From Alkalimonas cellulosilytica (lineage in GTDB: Bacteria > Pseudomonadota > Gammaproteobacteria > Enterobacterales > Alteromonadaceae): a stretch of DNA of 64,000 bases. This document shows, one piece after another, positions 41,766 through 49,828 of this stretch. Numbering within the stretch: position 1 is the stretch's first letter; the number at the start of each line of letters is the position of its first letter. The notes under the pieces were generated by a model that saw nothing but the letters and a program-made list of their open reading frames with translations, had not been told where the DNA came from and did not search any database. The translations under genes were made by a program, and so were the position numbers. The stretch covers positions 14,367 through 78,366 of the forward strand of contig NZ_JAUHLI010000017.1 in assembly GCF_036325985.1 (NCBI RefSeq), written 5' to 3'.

Positions 41766-42926
41766 TCACGGCTGTGTGGGTTTAACTTGGATAACACCAC
41801 CTTTATAAAGCCCAAAAAACAGAGTGAGCTCTCCTTGCTGCTGATGCATTACCATACTGCGCACCCCGCCAAAGAGACTGTTTGATGGATATTGATAGCG
41901 TTGCCAGCTTTGCCCGGCATCATCCGACCATTCAATGATCAAGGGTTGCGGCAAATCGAATTCTTTACTCCAGCCAGCTGTATAGAGACGTGATGTGGTG
42001 GGGTCTTGCAGCAGGTCGTAATAAAATCGATAATTTACATCGCCAATCATGCTGTGCCAACTGCCGCCTTGATCGTCACTGAAAGCTATGCCTCCTTCAC
42101 CCATGACAAAAGTTCGTTCTGGCTGATCAGCAAAAAATCGGATTGCATAAACAACGGCTGGTCCAGGTATCCCCTCATGACTCAACACTTCCCGCATCGC
42201 TGCATGATGCTCAATCAATTCACTGGTATGGAGATTGAATTGGTACAGCAAAGGATTCTCTTGTAAGCCCTGCCCACCAGACCACACCTCAGTTTTATCT
42301 GGATTGATAGCAAGGGCGGTATTAGGTTGGCTGAACATCCCCCAGCCACCATGGAGGACTTGCCAGCTCAGACCATAATCCGTGGAGTGGGCTAGCACAT
42401 CGTAACCAGAACCGTAGAGGGTTGCGTTGTCGGGTTCATAGATCAGCGCGAAAGGTGGTTCGGTGCGAAATATCTGCTCTTTTCCCTGCTCGTTTTCTGT
42501 CTCGTAATGCCCAAAGTTATGTTTGATTTCCAGCCAGCTGTGGCCAGCATCGGTGGTTTCATACAGGCTAAAAGTATGATAACCCTCATCATCCTGCTGC
42601 TGAACACCAGCCAGCATATGATGATCGGCAATGCGGGCCAGGGATAAAACGTGTGCATCATCAAAGCCCAGGGATTGCCATTCCAAGGTGTGTAGATCAG
42701 CCCGGAATAGTCCGGCATTGGTGAGCGCAAACAGATACTGCTCGCTAAGTTGTAATTCACCTACGATCAGACCATGTAATCCGCTTAACTGGACACTAAA
42801 AGGGGCTGGCTCAGGCTCAGGAATAGGTGTAGAAACCGGTGGTGGCAGCGATTGAGTGGACTCGCTGCCACCGCAGGAAATTAACATAAACAGGCTGCAG
42901 CAGATAAATATCGAAACGTAGCGCAT
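41766..42926 (-). CDS. Lipoprotein with sialidase/BNR-like beta-propeller repeats
   Basis: A 386-residue protein with a lipobox signal (LFMLISCGGSES) and a proline-rich linker (PPPVSTPIPEPEPAP). The rest is a propeller with Asp-box-like repeats: TTDAGHSWLE, STDYGLSWQ, SDDQGGSWHS and SDDAGQSWQR. These are the S/T-x-D-x-G-x-x-W boxes of BNR/sortilin-type propellers. No sialidase catalytic arginines can be claimed. Probably outer-membrane or periplasmic, function unknown. Codon use is slightly A+T-richer than in neighbours. Confidence 0.8.
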   Translation of the reverse strand: MRYVSIFICCSLFMLISCGGSESTQSLPPPVSTPIPEPEPAPFSVQLSGLHGLIVGELQLSEQYLFALTNAGLFRADLHTLEWQSLGFDDAHVLSLARIADHHMLAGVQQQDDEGYHTFSLYETTDAGHSWLEIKHNFGHYETENEQGKEQIFRTEPPFALIYEPDNATLYGSGYDVLAHSTDYGLSWQVLHGGWGMFSQPNTALAINPDKTEVWSGGQGLQENPLLYQFNLHTSELIEHHAAMREVLSHEGIPGPAVVYAIRFFADQPERTFVMGEGGIAFSDDQGGSWHSMIGDVNYRFYYDLLQDPTTSRLYTAGWSKEFDLPQPLIIEWSDDAGQSWQRYQYPSNSLFGGVRSMVMHQQQGELTLFFGLYKGGVIQVKPTQP

Positions 42927-42994
42927 AGTTGTTCACATGGATTAACCTTGGGTAAGCAACTAACTTAATGCATCTTACATAAGCCCGCAAGAAC

Positions 42995-43369
42995 TCAATC
43001 GGCTTTTTGCTGAGTGAAGTAAAAAGCCAGCGCTGCAATGTCGTCATCCGATAATCCCCTGGCTTGTGGGGACATTAATGGGTTGACGATGTCACCACTA
43101 CGGTAAGCCAGTAACGCCGCTGTCATCTCTTCGGCGCTCATACCGGCAATGCTTGGGTACATGCGGTTGCGGGAAATGCCCTGGGGGCCATGGCAGGCTG
43201 CGCAGCTGCGGGCTCTGGCTTCGCCATGGCGCAGCAGTTCGCGTTCTTGTTCGGAAAGAGCCGCCCAGGGATCGGGTTTGGCTGTCTCGGTGACTTTGGC
43301 AGGTTCGGAGCAAGCTGCTGCGAGGAGGCCAATACTGACGAAGATCAAAAGGCGGATGCATTGATTCAT
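42995..43369 (-). CDS. Class I cytochrome c lipoprotein
   Basis: A 124-residue protein with a lipobox signal (IGLLAAACSEP). A single haem site SCAACHGPQG lies near residue 56 and a methionine ligand candidate is in NPLMSPQARGLSDDDIAAL. It is an electron carrier tethered to a membrane facing the periplasm. Partner unknown; no oxidase adjoins, though a bd oxidase (which uses quinol) is elsewhere in the window. Confidence 0.88.
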   Translation of the reverse strand: MNQCIRLLIFVSIGLLAAACSEPAKVTETAKPDPWAALSEQERELLRHGEARARSCAACHGPQGISRNRMYPSIAGMSAEEMTAALLAYRSGDIVNPLMSPQARGLSDDDIAALAFYFTQQKAD

Positions 43370-43551
43370 GGTATGCTTTTACTCCCTGGTTTTCTGGCAG
43401 CCTGCCACAGACTGGCAAAGAACACCAGTCTGCTTTAGGCGTACCCTTTTTGGCTTAATGCATGCACTGGCCTGACTGGTTCGGTTTTGCTAATCTTATT
43501 GAACTTCAGTGCGTTAATTCAAGCTCCAGCTCTTACTACAAGGACTTTGCT

Positions 43552-44793
43552 TTGTTTGCAATGATACGAACCATCTGGCCATTGCTGTTGGGGATGCTGA
43601 TCGTCGGCATGACCACCGGCCTGCAAAATACCTTGTTGTCGATTCGGGCAGAGATGGAAGGCTTTAGTAGTGCCAGTACAGGCATGATATTGGCGGGTTA
43701 TTTTATTGGTTTTTTGCTGGGGGCCATCCGGGCGCCAAAAATGATCCATCGGGTCGGCCATATCCGTGCCTTCGCGGCCCTGGCGGCGTTGGCGTCGATC
43801 AGCATTTTGGTGCATGCCATCTGGGTCAATACCGGGGTTTGGTTTGTACTGCGGATGATTTCTGGTTTTTGTTTTTCTGCCATTTTTGTTATTGCGGAAA
43901 GCTGGATTAATGCGGGGGCGACCAATCAAAATCGTGGCAAACTGATGTCGCTGTACGTCATGATGTTGTTTGGTGGTATTGGTCTGGGGCAATTTTTGCT
44001 CTACATCGGTGATCCTCGCGATTTTATTCAGTTTACTCTGGTGTCTATTTTAATCAGTGCGGCCGTGATCCCGCTGCTGATTACGCCCACCACCACACCT
44101 TCTTTTGGGCCACCGCAAAAAATGCGGGCCAGTGAGCTGATGCGGGTCGCCCCGCTTGGGATCATCGGTTGTTTCTTAATGCAGTTCGCTTATGCCTCTT
44201 TATTTGGCCTTGGACCGGTGTACTTTTCCCGGCTTGGCCTGGAGCTGACGCAAATCGCCAATCTGGTGGCTTGCCTGATTTTTGGCTCTTTGTGTTTCCA
44301 GTTCCAACTCGGCAAACTGTCTGATCGCTTCGACCGGCGGCTGGTCATTGCCAGCTGCGCTTTTGCTTCCTGTGCTATGGCGCTGTGGATTTCCAGTCTG
44401 GATAGCACCCAGGTGTTGCTGCTTTATGTCAGCTACTTTTTATTTGGTGCTGTGATGCTGCCGATTTTTTCGATGGTCGTGGCCTATACCAATGATTATC
44501 TCAATAAAGAGCAGATGGTGGGGGCCAGCAGCGCTCTGGTGCGGGCAAATGGCCAGGGTGCCATCTGTGGTTTGCTGATATCCGGCCTGTTGATGCACTT
44601 TGTAGGCACTCAGGTATTTTTCTGGTTTATCGGCAGCCTGCCGGTGGTAGTGGGCGCTATGGCGCTGTATGTTCGGTTTTTTGACCGTCGCCAACGTCAG
44701 CGCCGCGCCAGTGCCACGGTGATGCTGCCAACCCAATCCTCCGAGAGCATGATTAAAGAAGGCTTGGAAAAACAACAGGACTCTGAGGACTAA
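43552..44793 (+). CDS. MFS transporter (YcaD-like)
   Basis: About 413 residues with 12 hydrophobic helices. I start at TTG 43552, because AAGGAC lies six bases before it; ATG 43561, three codons on, is the other choice, and both give nearly the same protein. SISGFCF-like MISGFCFSAIFVIAESWINAGA, LSDRFDRRLVIA and FSMVVAYTNDYLNKEQMVGASSALVRANGQGA match the YcaD/UMF-type group. The C-terminus is charged and cytoplasmic. Substrate unknown. The M20 gene follows 63 bases downstream. Confidence 0.88.
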   Translation: MFAMIRTIWPLLLGMLIVGMTTGLQNTLLSIRAEMEGFSSASTGMILAGYFIGFLLGAIRAPKMIHRVGHIRAFAALAALASISILVHAIWVNTGVWFVLRMISGFCFSAIFVIAESWINAGATNQNRGKLMSLYVMMLFGGIGLGQFLLYIGDPRDFIQFTLVSILISAAVIPLLITPTTTPSFGPPQKMRASELMRVAPLGIIGCFLMQFAYASLFGLGPVYFSRLGLELTQIANLVACLIFGSLCFQFQLGKLSDRFDRRLVIASCAFASCAMALWISSLDSTQVLLLYVSYFLFGAVMLPIFSMVVAYTNDYLNKEQMVGASSALVRANGQGAICGLLISGLLMHFVGTQVFFWFIGSLPVVVGAMALYVRFFDRRQRQRRASATVMLPTQSSESMIKEGLEKQQDSED

Positions 44794-44856
44794 GTGCATT
44801 GCTTAGGCCCAGGATTGCGGCTAAGCTCAAAGCCTTGATTGTAAAAGGAGAGTCTC

Positions 44857-46143
44857 ATGCTTCGGTTCTTACTCATAGCCATTCCTTTGTGCTTGCCTGC
44901 CGTTCTGCAGGCAGAACAGCTTGTTCGACCTACCATCAGCACCGAGCTGGAACAAAAGGTGATTGCCTGGCGACGGGACATTCATCAGCACCCGGAGCTC
45001 AGTAACCGCGAGTTTCGAACGGCTGCTTTGGTCGCCGAGCATTTGCGAAATTTGGGCATGGAGGTGCAAACTGAGATTGCCCATACCGGGGTGGTCGGCG
45101 TCTTACGCGGTGGTAAACCTGGCCCGGTGATTGCCCTGCGGGCCGATATGGATGCCCTGCCGGTCACCGAGCAAACCGATGTGCCTTTTCGTTCTACCGT
45201 CATTGGCGAGTACCGTGGCAATGAAGTGGGGGTGATGCATGCCTGTGGCCATGATTTGCATGTCGCTATGTTGATGGGCGCTGCCGAGTATTTGGCCGGG
45301 CATCGTGAGCAGGTGGCTGGCACCGTGATGTTTATTTTTCAGCCGGCAGAAGAAGGCGCGCCACCCGGGGAAGAAGGTGGTGCTGAGCTGATGCTGCGTG
45401 AAGGTCTGTTTGCTGAGTTAAAGCCGGATGCCATTTTTGGCATTCATGTCTGGGGCCAGGCGCCACTTGGCGCTATTGGCTACCGTAAAGGCCCTTTGAT
45501 GGCATCGTCCGATCGCTTTGAAATCCGGGTTAAAGGGCAGCAGACCCATGGCTCATCGCCCTGGGCCGGGGTTGATCCTATCGTGGCGGCGGCGCAAATC
45601 ATCAACAATGTGCAGACCATTGTTAGCCGGCAAATCAATATTACTCGGGCACCTGCGGTGGTGAGCTTTGGTATTGTCGAAGGTGGGGTGCGCAACAACA
45701 TCATTCCGGATGAGGTGTATCTGGAAGGCACCATTCGTAACTTCGATATGGACATTCGTCAGCAAATTTTCCGCCAACTGACTCAGGCGGCAGAGGCGTC
45801 GGCCCATGTCACCGGTGCTAAAGCGGAGGTGACCATTATTGAAGGCTACCCGGTCACCATCAACAATCCTGATTTGGTGGCGCGGATGCTGCCCACTACT
45901 AAGGCGGTAGCAGGCGAGCAAATGGTGCAGGAAAGTCCGCTGGTAACCGGTGCGGAGGATTTCTCCTACTATGCGCTGGAAGTACCCGGCATGTTTGTAT
46001 TTTTAGGGGTGGCACCACCGGATAAAGATCCGGCCAGCATGCCAGCCAACCATTCGCCATTTTTCTACGCCGACGAGCGGGCACTCAAAGTAGGCACCAA
46101 TCTGTTTATTAACTGGGTGTTTGATTACCCGGGTGCTGGCTAA
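44857..46143 (+). CDS. M20 family amidohydrolase, secreted
   Basis: A 428-residue metal-dependent amidohydrolase of the M20D (hippurate hydrolase/IAA-amino acid hydrolase) type. Signal peptide MLRFLLIAIPLCLPAVLQA. Metal and catalytic motifs are present: IHQHPELSNRE, ADMDALPVTE, HACGHDLHVAM (metal Cys/His), QPAEEGAPPGEEGG and the C-terminal NHSPFFYADE. AAAGGAG lies seven bases before the ATG. Substrate not assignable; N-acyl amino acids are typical. Confidence 0.93.
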   Translation: MLRFLLIAIPLCLPAVLQAEQLVRPTISTELEQKVIAWRRDIHQHPELSNREFRTAALVAEHLRNLGMEVQTEIAHTGVVGVLRGGKPGPVIALRADMDALPVTEQTDVPFRSTVIGEYRGNEVGVMHACGHDLHVAMLMGAAEYLAGHREQVAGTVMFIFQPAEEGAPPGEEGGAELMLREGLFAELKPDAIFGIHVWGQAPLGAIGYRKGPLMASSDRFEIRVKGQQTHGSSPWAGVDPIVAAAQIINNVQTIVSRQINITRAPAVVSFGIVEGGVRNNIIPDEVYLEGTIRNFDMDIRQQIFRQLTQAAEASAHVTGAKAEVTIIEGYPVTINNPDLVARMLPTTKAVAGEQMVQESPLVTGAEDFSYYALEVPGMFVFLGVAPPDKDPASMPANHSPFFYADERALKVGTNLFINWVFDYPGAG

Positions 46144-46216
46144 AGCGAGTTTTTGATTTGCTGAGCGGGCAGATAGTTGTTGTGCCCGCCAGCACACTTA
46201 AACCTTCCCGGGACTG

Positions 46217-46825
46217 TTATTCTGAGTCACATTGCCAGGCAGTGATATGCTCTGTCAGAAAGGCATCAATTTCAGGGTAATGGGCAATATTTTCAGCCTG
46301 CACAACATATTTTAACCAGAGATTGCCAACCTTTAAGTCACGAAAGCAGCTCAGACTGCCGTTAAAGTCATCTGTACACCTTCCCCATGGATGGAACTGC
46401 TCACCATCAAAAATGCTGATTCTCCAGCCAAATTCTTCTTCATCAGTATCTGTATATAAATCAGGGCCATGTAGAATGGCTCTGGCATGCTCATGGTTGA
46501 TGCGCCAATTAAAATTTGAAGACTTTCGAACATTGACATGCAAAGGGGCACGAAGCCTTCCGGTACGTGGACTCTCTAAATATGGTTGGTAATGCTCGAT
46601 TGATTCCGTAACATACTCGGGTGGAAACATCAGCAGAGCCAGCTCGCCATCATCAGAAGCATCAAAGTTCTTATCTTTGTACGCCTCTGACGGAATGTTC
46701 AGATTGACGACGAAATCTTTCGGAGGACAAAAGGACTGGGCCGGAGTGTTTGTGCTATTACTGTTACCGGTAAACGCATAGGCAAGCAATGCAATAATAC
46801 CACCAATGAAAAGAATATTTTTCAT
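46217..46825 (-). CDS. A+T-rich hypothetical protein with N-terminal membrane anchor
   Basis: A 202-residue protein with an N-terminal hydrophobic helix (NILFIGGIIALLAYAFTG) and then a soluble, acidic, aromatic-rich part with four cysteines. It is probably anchored in the inner membrane facing the periplasm, or secreted. It starts inside the stop of the preceding gene (ATGA), so the pair is coupled. Base composition is A+T-rich against its surroundings. I do not recognise the family. In a toxin-immunity reading this would be the membrane-anchored immunity partner, but this is speculation. Confidence 0.65.
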   Translation of the reverse strand: MKNILFIGGIIALLAYAFTGNSNSTNTPAQSFCPPKDFVVNLNIPSEAYKDKNFDASDDGELALLMFPPEYVTESIEHYQPYLESPRTGRLRAPLHVNVRKSSNFNWRINHEHARAILHGPDLYTDTDEEEFGWRISIFDGEQFHPWGRCTDDFNGSLSCFRDLKVGNLWLKYVVQAENIAHYPEIDAFLTEHITAWQCDSE

Positions 46826-47391
46826 TGATTTATACCCTGGTAGCCTTCGCTACTATCGCAATCGTGGCAGTACAAGTGACCATAGGTTTCAAATTGAATA
46901 TTCTCCGGTATGGCACCAAACCATGTGCCACCGTAATAGCTAGGTGGAATATTGAATTCCTGAAAAGCACGGTGATGGTAATCTGCCATTTGTTTTAGAC
47001 TAAGTAGTCCTGGAACCTGGCCAATTTGGTCTTGATAATCTTCATGAACATACTGTGCATGCCAGTCAGCAACACGGAGGCCAACACGCTTAATTTTTTG
47101 ACGGGTTTCTCCAAGAGTTCCCCGAAAGCCGCCTTTTTGCAGGCCTACGGCTAGGTTGACTACGGTGGAGCGGGCCATCAGTTCCCAGTAGGCAAAGCCG
47201 CGGTGATTCCAATAGGCAGGATCGCCGGTAGCAATGGCATGCTTTAAATCATCAACATCTTTTACCCAGATAGCATAGCCTATGCGGGCAACAGGATCTT
47301 TCTTTTGTAGCCTACTGTACCAGAAGCTTTCCAGATCTTCCTGGGCCAGATAGGCGCGCTCTTGCGGAGAAATAGCGAGTGAGTTGGCCAT
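46822..47391 (-). CDS. A+T-rich hypothetical cytoplasmic protein, coupled to the next gene
   Basis: A 189-residue protein with no signal or membrane helix. It contains ESFWYSRLQKKDPVARIGYAIW, KKGG-like basic segments (LQKGGFRGTLGETRQKIKRVG), and a C-terminal part rich in His, Tyr and Cys (QMADYHHRAFQEFNIPPSYYGG, LYCHDCDSSEGY). The clustered His and Cys could bind metal. I do not recognise it. A strong sigma-70-like promoter lies 32 bases upstream. Composition suggests transfer. Confidence 0.65.
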   Translation of the reverse strand: MANSLAISPQERAYLAQEDLESFWYSRLQKKDPVARIGYAIWVKDVDDLKHAIATGDPAYWNHRGFAYWELMARSTVVNLAVGLQKGGFRGTLGETRQKIKRVGLRVADWHAQYVHEDYQDQIGQVPGLLSLKQMADYHHRAFQEFNIPPSYYGGTWFGAIPENIQFETYGHLYCHDCDSSEGYQGINQ

Positions 47392-47422
47392 CTTTATTTA
47401 ATTTTTTGTAATAATTGCGCCT

Positions 47423-47450
47423 ATTTTATCTGCTTCGGCAGCGTTGTCAA
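47423..47450 (-). promoter_or_regulatory. Strong sigma-70-like promoter of the A+T-rich gene pair
   Basis: On the minus strand a perfect TTGACA (47450-47445), a 16-base spacer and TAAAAT (47428-47423). The start would be near 47416, giving a leader of about 25 bases before the ATG at 47391. Confidence 0.75.
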
Positions 47451-47508
47451 ATGCAATAAATTAACAATTGCAGCGATGACACCAATGAATGCTTTACAAA
47501 GTGTTTGT

Positions 47509-48270
47509 TCACTTATGCTGTGATCGCGCTGTCAGCTCATAGAGCTGCTGGGCAGATAAGTAGCTATTGTGATTGCCAGCAAAAGATAGCATGCGAACCG
47601 AGCCGGATGGAAAAGCCTGATACAGCGCCTCACTGCGCGCCCAGCCAATGATTTCATCCTGCTCCGCCACCAGCAGCAAGGTGGGGGTATCAATGTGGCT
47701 GGCATAGTGGGCGGATTCGTAGCGATCTTTTAATAACCAGTGCACCGGCACCACCGGGAACTGTTGCTGGGCCAGCTTGGCCAGACTATCAAAAGGGGTG
47801 ATCAGCACCAGCTGCTGCACCGGTCGCTGCGCTGCCAGTTGTACCGCCACACCTGAACCCAGGCTTCGGCCAATCACCACAATATCGCTGTGCTCTGTTG
47901 CTACGGCATCAAACAAGGCCAGCGCATCGCTGACCAGCGCCTGCTCCGACGGCCGGCCTTCACTGCCACCATAACCGCGGTAATGCATCAGGTAGATGGC
48001 GTGCTTGGAAAATACCGCGCCAAACTCCGCCAGGCTGACACTCACATCCTCAGCATTGCCGCCAAAATACAGCAAAGCTTTATCACTGGCCCGCGGCTGC
48101 TGACTTACCAGCACTTGAACCTTACCTTGCTGCAACACCAGCGGCTGTTCTGGCGGAAAGGCAGCCGGCACCGGGAAATAAATCAGCTGGCGCTGCATCA
48201 GATACAGCAGCAGGCACAACAGCCCATAACCGGCCAGCAGGTAGCTTGCTAAACTTAGCAGTGTGCGCAT
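47509..48270 (-). CDS. Membrane-anchored alpha/beta hydrolase (YfhR/BEM46-like)
   Basis: A 253-residue protein with an N-terminal membrane helix (about 5-25), then QRQLIYFPVPAAFPPE, typical of the BEM46/ABHD13 group. The nucleophile is in VIGRSLGSGVAVQLAA, the aspartate in LVAEQDEIIGW and the histidine in FAGNHNSYL. LMHYRGYGGSEGRPSE is the usual loop. Substrate unknown. Confidence 0.9.
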   Translation of the reverse strand: MRTLLSLASYLLAGYGLLCLLLYLMQRQLIYFPVPAAFPPEQPLVLQQGKVQVLVSQQPRASDKALLYFGGNAEDVSVSLAEFGAVFSKHAIYLMHYRGYGGSEGRPSEQALVSDALALFDAVATEHSDIVVIGRSLGSGVAVQLAAQRPVQQLVLITPFDSLAKLAQQQFPVVPVHWLLKDRYESAHYASHIDTPTLLLVAEQDEIIGWARSEALYQAFPSGSVRMLSFAGNHNSYLSAQQLYELTARSQHK

Positions 48271-48315
48271 TGCCTTTTCCCGCTCCCCAGCTCTTGAGAC
48301 GAAACTGAAGAAAGT

Positions 48316-49671
48316 TTAGCGCATCGTCACAAACTCTTCAGCACTGGTTGGGTGCAGCGCCACAGTGGCGTCGAAATCGGCTTTGGTAGCGCCCATTTTC
48401 ATTGCCACGGCAAAGCCTTGCAGCACTTCGTCCATGCCTTCGCCAATGCCATGCAGGCCGACTACTTTTTCCTCTTTACCGGCACACACTAGCTTAAAGG
48501 TGCTAAGCGCCCGGTGTGGGGTTATGGCGTTGTACATGGCAGCAAAACTGGAGCGGTATACCTTGATGTTGGTGTCGCCATACTCGGCTTTGGCCTCGGC
48601 TTCGGTCAGGCCGATGGTACCTATGGGGGGGTGGCTGAACACCACGGTGGGGATCAGGCGGTAGTCCATTTTGGCCTCCGGCATGGCCGGGTTAAACAGC
48701 CGCTCGGCCAGCATGCGGCCGGCTTTAACTGCCACTGGCGTGAGCTGGGCTTCGCCGGTGATATCGCCGACGGCATAAATGCCCGGCACATTGGTGTTTT
48801 GAAAGGCATCGGTACGGATAAAGCCGTGCGCATCGGTGCTGACACCGGCAGCGTCCAGCTGAATGGCGTCGGTGGCTGGCTCGCGGCCGATGGCCCAAAT
48901 CAGGCAATCGACATTCAGCAGCATGCCGCCATTGTTTAAATACACCGTCAGGCGGCCATCGCTGCCTGCTTCAACTTTACTCACTTCGGTATGGGTATGC
49001 AGTTGCAGCTCATCCTGCCTCATCCGCTCCAGCAGGGCGTCGGTGATATCGGCATCAAAGTTGCGCAGCGGCCGGTCTTTTCGCACCAGCAGATGAGTAT
49101 CGCTACCTAGGGCGTGCAGCACACCGGCGATTTCGACTGCGATGTAGCCGGCGCCGACTACCACGGCTTTTTTCGGTTGCTCGGTTAAAGCAAAAAAGCC
49201 ATCCGAGTCGATGCCAAGCTCTGCGCCCGGAATATCGGGCCGGCTGGGCCGGCCACCGACGGCAATGGTGATGTGATCGGCGGTGATGCGCTCGCCATTC
49301 ACTTCCACCGTGTTTTTATCGACAAAAGTAGCAAAGCCTTCAATTAACTCCACGCCATTGCTGGCAAAGCCGCGCTGGTAAGCGCCATGAATACGTGCAA
49401 TGTAGGCCTCGCGGTTACGCACTAAAGTGGCCCAATCAAAGCCTTGCTGCTGCAAATCAAAGCCATAGGCCTGGCTGTACTTGATGGCTTCGGCAATATG
49501 GGCGCCGTACCACATCACTTTTTTCGGCACACAACCGACATTCACGCAGGTACCGCCTACGGCTTTGGCTTCAATCACCGCAGCTTTGGCGCCACGGATG
49601 GCGGCCCGGTTGGCCGAGGCAATGCCGCCGCTGCCAGCACCGATGGCGAGGTAATCGTAATGTCGGGTCAT
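48316..49671 (-). CDS. gor: Glutathione-disulfide reductase
   Basis: A 451-residue NADPH- and FAD-dependent enzyme that regenerates reduced glutathione. I start at ATG 49671 (MTRHYDYLAIG, AGGA six bases before); the frame stays open to 49932 but that part is foreign to the family and overlaps prlC. FAD fold at 8-20; redox disulfide Cys42-Cys47 in GGTCVNVGCVPKK, the same numbering as E. coli. NADPH fold AVVVGAGYIAVEIAG followed by VRKDRPLRNFD with arginine for the phosphate. Catalytic histidine in HPTSAEE at the C-terminus. It is divergent from prlC, as related genes are neighbours in E. coli. Confidence 0.95.
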   Translation of the reverse strand: MTRHYDYLAIGAGSGGIASANRAAIRGAKAAVIEAKAVGGTCVNVGCVPKKVMWYGAHIAEAIKYSQAYGFDLQQQGFDWATLVRNREAYIARIHGAYQRGFASNGVELIEGFATFVDKNTVEVNGERITADHITIAVGGRPSRPDIPGAELGIDSDGFFALTEQPKKAVVVGAGYIAVEIAGVLHALGSDTHLLVRKDRPLRNFDADITDALLERMRQDELQLHTHTEVSKVEAGSDGRLTVYLNNGGMLLNVDCLIWAIGREPATDAIQLDAAGVSTDAHGFIRTDAFQNTNVPGIYAVGDITGEAQLTPVAVKAGRMLAERLFNPAMPEAKMDYRLIPTVVFSHPPIGTIGLTEAEAKAEYGDTNIKVYRSSFAAMYNAITPHRALSTFKLVCAGKEEKVVGLHGIGEGMDEVLQGFAVAMKMGATKADFDATVALHPTSAEEFVTMR

Positions 49672-49828
49672 ACATGGTCCTATTGATTGCATCAAATTAT
49701 CTTCTATATAAGGCACAGCTGCTGGAATCACAAGAGCCTTTGCATCAGGATCGTTGAAACAAGCGTCTTGACTTGTCCACTCTTTGCCCCAACATAATGG
49801 TGATACGTACCGTTGATCAGGATGCCTT

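Noticed and set aside
46165..46189. Terminator after the M20 gene
   Set aside because: There is a 7-bp stem (GCGGGCA/TGCCCGC) but a long loop and no T-run in either direction; evidence is too weak to list.
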